The notes under the pieces are model-generated. The model was not told the DNA's origin. It was given only the letters and a program-made list of their open reading frames with translations, and ran no database searches. Positions 55,556 to 64,000 of a stretch of DNA of 64,000 bases are shown piece by piece (the first letter of the stretch is position 1; each line of letters begins with the position of its first letter). Origin of the DNA: Euglena gracilis (taxonomy: Eukaryota; Euglenida; Euglenophyceae; Euglenales); contig CP154956.1 of NCBI GenBank assembly GCA_039621445.1, positions 39,768,553 through 39,832,552 on the forward strand. The letters run 5' to 3'. Position numbers and translations under genes: made by a program.

Positions 55556-56599
55556 AACTGTGCGTTTTCATATGGTGTGTTATCTGTGTGTGCGCGCATC
55601 TCCAACTTCAAGTCCGCTGGAAGCACCCACTGAAACGTCGCGTGTCGCTCTCACGGCCGCAAGCTTCCGCCACAGACCCTCAACGGTTCGCTGCCAGTTG
55701 CTTCTTACACTCCAGCAGGCAGTTCCTATTGCCTGGGTCAGAGGTTTTTTTCCTGGTGCTTTTGAGACTGGACGCCAAAGTCGCTCCACTCCATGCTGGA
55801 GGTCGCGTCCACATTTGCTTGGGCAGAAGAGAGTAGAAGAGGGCACTGCTTGCCTGCATTTCCAATCCCGGTCCGAAAACTCCCCTGGCCGTGACTCCGA
55901 CGCTTGCATCTATTCCATGGGCCGGGCCAAGAACTTCTCGGGATACAAGCAAGCACCTACAGCCACTCCAACAATTGCCTCGGCGGCAAGTGTTTGTGTG
56001 TTTGCCGCACCGATGGCGTTTGGGTAGGTCCCTTCAAAGCCCAATAGTATTCCCAATCCCGAAAAAACTGCCTCCATGTGGTGGTTCCCCGTCCCGTTGT
56101 TGGGGGTTCACCTTGTTCGCGATTGCGATGGTGCCTTTGAAGTCTTTCTGAATAACCCGTTGCCCCTCGGTGTAATTCAAGGTGGGTAGGTGATTCTTAA
56201 CACCAACCGCATTCCTTGGCGGATTTTCCGCACCAAATATGATTTGAGCAAGATTTTCTTGTGTGAAACGCGAAAAGTGTGGTTAAATTGTCCCGATGGG
56301 TGCTTGGAGGCGCGCCGACGGGCCACGTCGACCTGCCCACGGCCGTGGCGGGCTATGAGTCCCCACCAAAGATGATAAAAACTCCCACAGCCAGTTGATT
56401 TTTTGAGTCTATCGGCAAGAACGATGTTTTTTTTCCAGACGGTTGTGACACTAACGCAGGGCCGATTCCGCCACAGGAAGGCACACCAAGGCACCCGGGG
56501 GAGGTCCTACCAGCCCACATTTTCCAGCCTCTGCTCCGCACCGGGGGGGGGGGGAATGCTGTGCGCTGGTCTGTTGCGCAAACCTGCTGGTTTGGTGCC
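55556..56599. other. Unassigned region
   Basis: Open plus frames at 55560-56027 have moderate GC but no recognised domain. An ATG at 55540 followed by a hydrophobic stretch resembles a signal peptide, but it lies in the terminal repeat of the element at 55222-55555, so I do not call a start. Confidence 0.35.
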
Positions 56600-59500
56600 G
56601 CCACCGCCGTGGGGCCAAGCCAGCTCGTGCTCCGCACGGCCCAGCGCGACCAATTCTGCGCGGCGTGGCGGGAGTGGCACGCCAGCCAGCCGGCCGTGGC
56701 CTGCGAGCCCATCCCCGGCCCCACGGCCGATGACTACGCCGCCTACCTGTTGGCCAGGGCCGGCAAAGCGCATGGCTCAGTGCCGAGGCTCAAACCCCGA
56801 GTAGAAGAGTCACATCCCCAGAAGGGTGAGCCATGCAGGGCAGCAAGTCATGCAACTTTGGCCAACCAAATAAGAAATTAACACACAATGCTGGTACTAC
56901 CAGGCTGGCACTACAGTGAGACTGCACTTCTTTTTCAGAAGCCCCCCCTGGCTGGCTACTTTTGGGTCATCCCGGTTTTGGGGGTTCGATTTTTTTTGGA
57001 TTCTTGCTGAAAATTTAGACCAAGAGTTTTCTGCGAGAAGGCCCAAATATAGGCCCAAAATGCAGTATTTTTCACAATAAACAAGTATTGTCTCAAAAAT
57101 ATACACCTGATTTAAAATTAAAATTTATATTTTCATTTAGATTTGAAACTTAGATTTAAAATTAAGTTTAAAAATTTGGACACATAAAAAATAAGTACAA
57201 GCCAAAAAAGTTCAAACAAACAAACAATCAAGCACCTTTTTTTGAGGCATTTTTGTCAGTTTTAGGGGTCTATTTTTGGGAGCCCCTCCCCAAAAATCCT
57301 GACCTCGGGGGGCTCAGAAACCATCCGGGAGTTGAGGTTTGAGGAGCAGAAAGGGCCTATTCCTGAATCATTTTCGAGGGAATTTTCCTTGGTACGACCC
57401 AACCCGTGCCCAAAACTGACCCCAAGGGGGACGTCTTGACATGGGCAGGCGCCCATGACCCCAAGTTCCCAAAACGCAGTTCGGCTGAACAAATGGTGAC
57501 CCACCTGACCACGTTTGTCCCGAAATGCATCCTGGAGTGAGGTCCGTTTCCCTTCTCCCAGGAAACTGTCCTCAGTCCTCAAAACAGGACTGCTCTCGGC
57601 CATTTTTGACCGTTTACTGTTTTTCCCCTGCCAACTGCGCAATTTTGGTTTCCACTGCCCCAGTTCAAGCAGGAGGAGGGCTAGCTAGCCAGATCCTATC
57701 CCTAGCGCGGCCTCATTTCTAACCCGCACCCCCTCCCCCTTCAAGAGATCCATGCGCCCTACTCACTGACTGGTCCCGAGCCAGTTTCCCAAGGGGGGTT
57801 GGTATCGCACTGGGAGGCTGGCCGTGTCCTGCTGGCAAGCCAAGGCCTCAACGACCTCTACTCCTGGGAGAACGTCCTGCAGCGGGGGCACCCGGCCCCC
57901 AGCCTGCTGGCAGAATGGCCAACAGTGTGGCCGACCCGGCTTCTGGGGTTCGCGTTGAGGTTGGGGATTGGTGGGGGGTACGCTGGGGGGCCGGCGGCAA
58001 CGCCTGCTGGGGGTGCAGCGCTCTTTCCCGGTGGACCCCCGCCCCTGCGCCTTCCCGGCGGTGGCCGCCAACGCCACCATTTGCGACTTCATCACGGAGG
58101 AGTCTGCGCTGGGGGACCCCTCCGTTTCCATCCATTACTCCCCCCCCCACCGGCCTGTGGGCCAGACCCTGGCCTAGCCACATAGTGGCAACACCCACCT
58201 TCTAACCCTTCCACTGGAACTATAAGTCGACACACTTCTCCCTCACTTGCAGGTATGTTATTTTTAAGGCCGGGGGGTTCCCCCACCCACCCACACACAC
58301 CCAGGGGGTAACCTCGACCCCTGGGGGGAGGGGGGTCCGGAGGAACAATTTTGGGTGTCAAGTTTGGGGTTCCAAAGAAAAGTTTCGGAGGAAAACCCCA
58401 CCCACTTCCCCACTTGACCCCCTGGGGGCACCAACCCTCCCCCTCCCCCTCCCCCTTCCCCACCCCCGGAATCCAACCTTTAAAAATTGCCTGCTCCCTT
58501 CGGCCGACGAAGCAAACCAGATCACACCAACACCAGGTGGTGTGTGGGGGAGGGGTGCTGCATTCTTGGGCATTTTTTTCAACCATTTTTGGGCAAATTG
58601 GACTTTTGGGGCCAATCGATGACCATCACAGGCTCTTTGGTGTCATATTTGACCCATTGAAACTTGATTTTGAGCAGTTTTTGGCCGATTGCCAACCATT
58701 TTTGGGGGATATTCAAACATCTTTGACTAATTTCAGGAATTGCTGGGCATTTCGCATCATTTCCGGTCATTTCTGACCAGTTTTTGACTGTGTCTGTCCA
58801 TTTTGTCCATTTTGGCTGCTCGTGCAAGGCCTAAATCCTAAATCCTAAACCCCGCCCACTTTGCTGAAACAGACCGTTCACCAATTCTATGTGGGCACAA
58901 TGGTCGTTAAATGCAATGAACATTCGTGTGTTTCATCTGCTGTCAAAGACGCAGACTCCATCCTGAGTTCTGTGTCTAAAATGCAGGACTCAGGACGGAG
59001 TCTGCGCCTAAGTCACAAATTTTGCCATAAAGCGACGTTTCACTCTAAATGCTGCACTGTTGTGGCTTGTTTTGACTTTGCCGTTTTTGGGACATTTCGG
59101 GATCAAAAAAATCGACATTTCAGAATGTCTCCAAAATGGTGGCCAATCAAAAGGAATCACTGGGGACCCAAATTAAAGCCCTACGGACCCTCTGTCCTCT
59201 CTCACCCTGTAAACATGGCACTGGAAGACACGGCTTCAGCCCCCCAGGCCCCACCTGCAGCAGTGTCCCCGGTTGCGCTTGGCGGCCCCACTTCGAAGTC
59301 TGCTTCCAGGGGTCGCTGGTCACCATCCCCACGCCCCCTCCCAGGCCTGCGGTGGATGCCCCCTTCGCCAATGCTGCCGTGGGTTCCAAAATCCAAGGCT
59401 CAAACTGCCTGGCTGGCTCTTGTCAGTCGTTGCCCGTCACCTCTGTGGTTGCCTCTCCTACAGTTTGGCCGTTTTTCCTGTTATGAAGTCTATCTGACCC

Positions 59501-62500
59501 CCTTTGGAGGAATGCAAGCAAATTTTGTTATATCAAAGCAACGTTCACAGAGCTTTTTGTCTAGCAATCTCCAATGTACACCCGGCTTCCTTATTTCTGA
59601 AAGACAGCAAAGAGACGCCAATGCTATCCATGATTCACCCCCTCTCCCCTGAGAAGTTGTCTGGGAGATTATCCTTCTCAACAATCTGGAAAACTGTTGG
59701 GATCCCTGGTGCTGGCCGACCAGATGTTGCTTTTTCCCGTTGTCTTGTTGTAGGTTGTAGGGTTGGACAAATTACCAGCACCTTCATGTTGCCGTGAAGA
59801 GGTGAAATGCGTGCTGGCCAGTTCTTATTTGAACTGGTTGTTCTTATTTGCATTTATTGTTCCCCTGTTTGTTTGTTTGTTTTGTCTTTTTAAAAAGCGA
59901 AGGCAAGGGCTTGCAAGCAAGCTTTTTTTTTTATAGGTCACAGCCCTTCTCCACCCGTGCCTGATGCTGGCGCTGAACGTCACTGTCGGCAACCCGGCGG
60001 GATGCGCCACCGACTTCGCCGTGCCACTCCTGCACATCCGCAACCTTGACTCCCACCGTGGGGACCGGCAAATGGTGTGCCGCATCGTGTTGTATTCGGA
60101 GGGACCCGGGGGCAGGGGGGAGGTGGCACCAACCATGCCCTTGGGTCCAGCCCCGGTGGTGTCAGGGGGGGGGATCCAACAGCCCCAACCCTGGGTTTTG
60201 TCCTGGCGAACAGCTTGGTTGGAAAGTTTCTTCCAGACACTTCGGCCAATTTTGGGTGGGCTTTGGGCGGATGGGTGCCCACAGGGGGGTGGAATTGTGT
60301 GTGGGTGGGTGTTCAAGGATATTGATTGGGCAGTTTTGGGCCTGGGAAAAGCGCAGTGACCCCCCAGGGGGGTGACTCAGTGATCCAACGTGTGCCACAC
60401 GCCACACCACACCGTAAAACTCGCTGACTTTCCAGCCGGCAGCGCCGGCCCCCGCCGCCACAACGTGACACTGGCGGTGCCGGGGGTGCCGGGCTGGCAG
60501 CGCACCCTGGGGCCCGGGGCAGCCACGGACCTGCCCGCCTGGGCCGGGGTGGCGACGGGGGCCGTCGCGGTGCAGCCGCTATTGGTGGTCAGCACCGCGC
60601 CGAGGGCGGCGTTTTTTGGAACGTGAACAGTCCAACTGCTGCGTACCGTCTGCCGTTATCCACAGCGGACTTCTTTCCGGTGCACCTCCGCGGTTCAATC
60701 GCCCGTTGGGTAAGCAAAAGTGGCAACGCCTTTGCTTCTTCTCTTGTTTTTTTTTGCAATCTTTGCAGCGAGGAAACGTACATTTGCTTGTCAAGGAACC
60801 TTCCTTCCAGTGCCGCCCACCTCTGAAGGCCACCCTCCTCCTGCCACAGGTCTTATTTTTTGAGCTGGTGCCGCTGTACCCGCTGCAGAGTCTCACTCAG
60901 AGATTTTTTTTAAAAGAATATTTTTGTCAGACTTTTTTCCATATTTGAGGCAAAAACAATGACACGTTGGTTTTTTTGGTTACTGCGGGCTGATGTTTCG
61001 AAGCGCTGTTGTTCTGGGAAGAACAATATCCATGAATGGAGATGGGATCTTGAAGCACCCATGATCCCCTGTGGGCATTTCAAATTTAACGTCTCTAAGT
61101 TCCCTCCATTCAAACTCCATTCATTCCCTCCATTCATTCCCTCCATTCAAGGTTGGTAACCCTGTTAAAGGCTGGGATACCTGCCTGGCCCCTCTCTGGA
61201 TCCATCCACTCTTTTTATGGCGCTGAGACCGAAACAAACACGCATGGGAGTCCAAAGCAATACCCCATATGTGGGACCCCACCACCCTCCCCCCCCCCAG
61301 GAAACTGTCATGCCCAAGAACCTGTCAGGTTCCCGCCCAGAAACTATCAGGGTCCTTGGTATTGTCCTACCTGTCATCATAGGAAGTTTTCAGGGTCCCC
61401 GGCACTGGTTAGCTGGTTAACTGTCAGTTGAAAGTTTCCCGGGGGGGGTCTGACCTTAAAAAAAAATCTGGCCTTACCGTCATTGCCAGTCCACAGCAGA
61501 CGTACATCGGCAACCGCATCAGCATCAGCGCCGGCACCGCACATGGCTGGCCTACCCTCCTGTCCTAGACCGTGCTGCCACAGCTGCCAGGGCTGATTTC
61601 GGGTGCGGGCATCTGTGGCAATGCCGGACGGGAGGGGCAGAAAATCACCCGAAGTTGTGTGACTGGTTGTCTCAGGCTCCGCGGAGGCCACCCCAGGTGT
61701 ACAAAAAGGCGGGTCACCATTTTTGCTGAACACATGTTGCGGAGGGTTTCAGCCTCCATTTCAAGGTCTCTCGACCCCCCCCCAGGCTCTGAATCGGCAA
61801 ACCGGGCCCCCACCCCTTGTGGGCTGAGGGGGCCCGGCATTCCTCCAAAGTGTGTTCTCAGCGGGGCTGGCGGGCCAGCCCTGGGCCCGCCGAAGTCAGA
61901 CTGGTGGAAGTGGGCGCCGTGGCTGGGCTGTGGCCGGTGTCTCCCGTGGCCGCCGCCACCGCCCAGGAGGTCGCTCCGAAAGATGAGCTTCAAATGATGA
62001 CAGGTGTCATTGCTGTAAATGGTTATTAGGCCCTGGCAAATGGTTATTAGGCCCAAGGAAGCTGCCGGAGGTTCGGCATAAAGGGCTTTCACTTGCTGTT
62101 TGCAGTGTTTCTTTTTTTTTCCTGTCACCCTCCCGCCCAATTAAAGCAACCCATTGCTCAAATTTGGGTTTCGAGACCCCTCCTGCACGTGTTTTGCACC
62201 TCCACAGATGATGAGTGATTTTTGCTGATTTTTTTTTGCTGATTTTCCTGATTTTTTGCTGCGAAAATCAGGAAACGACCAGACACATTTTCCCAGACAA
62301 ACTTGGGGGTGGAAGCCAATATTTTCTTGGCCACAGCTTCAACGTTGCCATTTCCGAGTCATTTCATTTGACGCCGTATTCCGCATGACATTCGGTGTCT
62401 CGGGCGGGGGAGGGGTTGGGCGGGGGGGGGGGGACTAACCCCGAACCCGCCCCTCTCCAGCCGGCCACCAGAAGCCTCCTGCAAGGCGACGGGTGGCTGC

Positions 62501-63893
62501 ACTCCGCCGCGGACGCCGTGCCCAACCTCTTTGTCTTCGCCCTGTGCCTCCCCCTGCCGGCCGGCCCCCCAATGAGGGCCGGAAAGGGCCGGGCCAGCCA
62601 TGGAACGGACTCATGGCGGTGGGGTTTCGGGGGTGGGGGGCACAATCCTTCCACCCTGGCAACAGACCACTTTGGCAACGTGCAATTGGGCAGAGACTTA
62701 AAGCGGCCCCGGGTGGGCGTTTTGGCGCAAAGAGAACCATCCCGCATGTCGAAGTCGAGTGCATCGGGCAAAGCCCTGCGTGGCAGAGAGGCGGGCGACA
62801 GATGAGGCACCATGACCCAGGAAGGAGAGTCCAACGTCGCACAAATATTGGCCACGCAAAATAATACGGGTGACGGAAAAGGGGAAAAGGAGGGATCTTA
62901 TCTCACAAATGAAACCAATCGGGGACAGTGGGCGCAAGTTCAAAGGTAGTCCCACGGCATGCGACCATGGGCTGGCAAGAACGGGCCAGCAGGACGCCAA
63001 CCCGAAAACGTTCACATCGGCTGAATGATGAGGGCGATGTGATGGCACTCTGCCGGGCCAAGGGCAGCCTCCCAGAACCCAACGGTTGGATGCTGTCCAC
63101 CGACGACGCGGCGCCGAATTTAATAATATTTGTCCATTGCCGCCCCTGCCTCTCCGCAGAGAAGGACTTGCACCGCCGCGCGCACCATCTAACCCGGCTG
63201 TGTCCAAAGGGTTCGTTTTTTTTTTGTATGCGGGGCAATACAAAAACCATACGTCATGCAAAACCATACGTCACACAAAAACCACACCATACGTCACGGC
63301 GCAATGGTGTGCCTGGGGGGGGCAAAGCCCCCGACACCAGCGGCCTGTCCCCAAACACGTCGCAACTGTCGCTGGCGGTGCGGCTGACGGGCACCGTCTC
63401 CGCCGTCCTGGTCCAGCGGTGCATCACCGTGACCATTGATTTGGTCCCCACCGCCACCGTGCCCTGCATTCAGGCCATCCTAGCGGAGGGGGGGCCCCAC
63501 CCTCTTATTAATTTTTCAGAAACAGAAACTTCTAGATTTTTGCCACCTGCCGGTTGTCGTCCCCCGAAACTGACCCCCCCCCCCTGTGCTGACCAACGTT
63601 GGGCAGCAGTCGCCCCGGAGAGAACATCAAATGTGGGCTGGGAACCAAGGGCTAAAACCTGCTTGATGGTATTACTGTCATTTTTTTTTAAAAAAAAAAG
63701 CATTTGCTGGAAGTGAGGTGAGTGCTGGAAGTTTCTTTTTTGCCTTTTTTGTGTGCTCACAAGCACTCTCCTTCTCGGAGCCACTCCAGGCAGACCTGCC
63801 CCCACCTCTGCACTGCAACTGAGCTCGTACGTCGGGCCGGCCGACAGCACCATCACGGCCAAGGCGGCCATCGGCAACTCCCTGCTGGTCAAC
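56600..63893 (+). CDS. Extracellular glycoprotein-like exons, gene partial at right edge
   Basis: GC-rich open segments on the plus strand, mostly flanked by pyrimidine-tract acceptors: about 56625-56763 (QRDQFCAAWREWHASQPAVA), 57820-57925 (LNDLYSWENVLQRG), 57985-58163 (AVAANATICDFITEESALGD), 59270-59400, 59944-60057 (LNVTVGNPAGCATDFAVPLL), 60436-60620 (RRHNVTLAVPGVPGW), 60769-60849, about 61501-61570 (TYIGNRISISAGTAHG), 62461-62580, about 63059-63160, about 63340-63470 and 63790-63893. They carry sequons (NAT,NVT,NTS,NVS), alternating hydrophobic strands and GW/PNL repeats. I do not recognise the family. The last donor (AAC|GTGAGT) shows that the gene continues past the window. Confidence 0.45.
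59944..60057 (+). CDS. Exon of extracellular glycoprotein
   Basis: A strong acceptor (pyrimidine run then CACAG) is followed by HPCLMLALNVTVGNPAGCAT then DFAVPLLHIRNLD and a donor CACC|GTGGGG. It ends in phase 1, and the next GC-rich exon (60436) begins in phase 1 after TTTCCAG, so the two join cleanly. Beta-strand-like, with one N-glycosylation site. Confidence 0.6.
60436..60620 (+). CDS. Exon of extracellular glycoprotein
   Basis: Begins after CTTTCCAG in phase 1, matching the exon at 59944-60057. The peptide AGSAGPRRHNVTLAVPGVPG is followed by a proline/alanine-rich strand region ending LLVVSTAP. The right border lies before the in-frame TGA at about 60624 and is not exact. GC exceeds 75 percent, in contrast to the AT-rich flanks. 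Confidence 0.55.
62461..62580 (+). CDS. Exon with GW..PNL module
   Basis: After CCCTCTCCAG the frame reads PATRSLLQGDGWLHSAADAV then PNLFVFALCLPLP. The same pattern recurs at about 63083-63155 as NGWMLSTDDAAPNLIIFVHC, so the protein is built of repeated domains. Right border undetermined. Confidence 0.5.
63790..63893 (+). CDS. Last visible exon of the right-hand gene
   Basis: Acceptor GCCACTCCAG and consensus donor AAC|GTGAGT frame a 104-bp exon encoding RPAPTSALQLSSYVGPADST then ITAKAAIGNSLLVN. Beta-rich, probably extracellular. The gene continues beyond the window. Confidence 0.6.
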
Positions 63894-64000
63894 GTGAGTG
63901 GCTACACGTGGACGGTCATCCAGTGGACAGTTGGGCGATTTTTCTGAAGTGTCCTCCTTCTGCTCATGTCCCACGAAGGATTTCCCTCATTGGTAACTGG

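Noticed and set aside
55540-55640. Possible signal-peptide start (ATG at 55540)
   Set aside because: The ATG lies within the terminal inverted repeat of an element, so the hydrophobic run is probably incidental.

Overview
This is nuclear DNA from an intron-rich eukaryote, most likely a euglenid or a close relative. Coding exons are very GC-rich and short. They sit in introns and spacers full of C/G homopolymers, (TA)n, (GT)n and (GTGGGT)n tracts and small inverted-repeat elements. Most exon junctions are ordinary GT-AG with a pyrimidine tract. At least seven junctions, however, keep the reading frame and the conserved protein motif only if the removed segment has no GT-AG, carries CAG at +4..+6 and CTG at -8..-6, and in several cases has ends that can pair. 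From memory, that is the signature of the nonconventional introns of euglenids, so the assignment rests on splicing structure rather than on a ribosomal or database match.

Layout. 1-20.9 kb is gene-poor and dominated by repeats and dead mobile elements: two tyrosine-recombinase fragments (minus strand, 1.4-1.8 and 10.9-11.0 kb), a hAT transposase C-terminus (12.66-12.93 kb), a gag-like minus-strand ORF (17.9-18.4 kb), several terminal-inverted-repeat elements, a large fold-back (13.17-13.72 kb) and a cluster of GCGCAAATGCGC-type dyads (15.0-17.45 kb). 20.9-30.5 kb holds scattered plus-strand exons of what looks like one multipass membrane protein built from a repeated hydrophobic module ending in WR/YR. 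30.9-47.8 kb is a plus-strand separase gene (cohesin-cleaving protease, ESP1/ESPL1 family) of more than 30 exons, with a readable catalytic His, Cys, NLWDVTD segment and C-terminus. From 48.47 kb a second plus-strand gene begins with a signal peptide and encodes a secretory-pathway protein with nucleotide-sugar-transferase-like motifs (YPPC, KGPNLQF, MEMDTTP, HINGNA). From about 56 kb to the right edge there are further GC-rich plus-strand exons of an N-glycosylated, beta-rich, repeat-containing extracellular protein, either the rest of the second gene or a third gene; it runs off the window.

Functionally the genes look independent: one nuclear/cytoplasmic cell-cycle protease between membrane or secretory-pathway proteins. 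The most interesting feature of the window is the intron biology. Compact inverted-repeat elements with the same CAG/CTG ends and 4-8 bp flanking direct repeats occur both inside reading frames, where they must be removed as introns, and outside them. This suggests that nonconventional introns here arise from small transposable elements.
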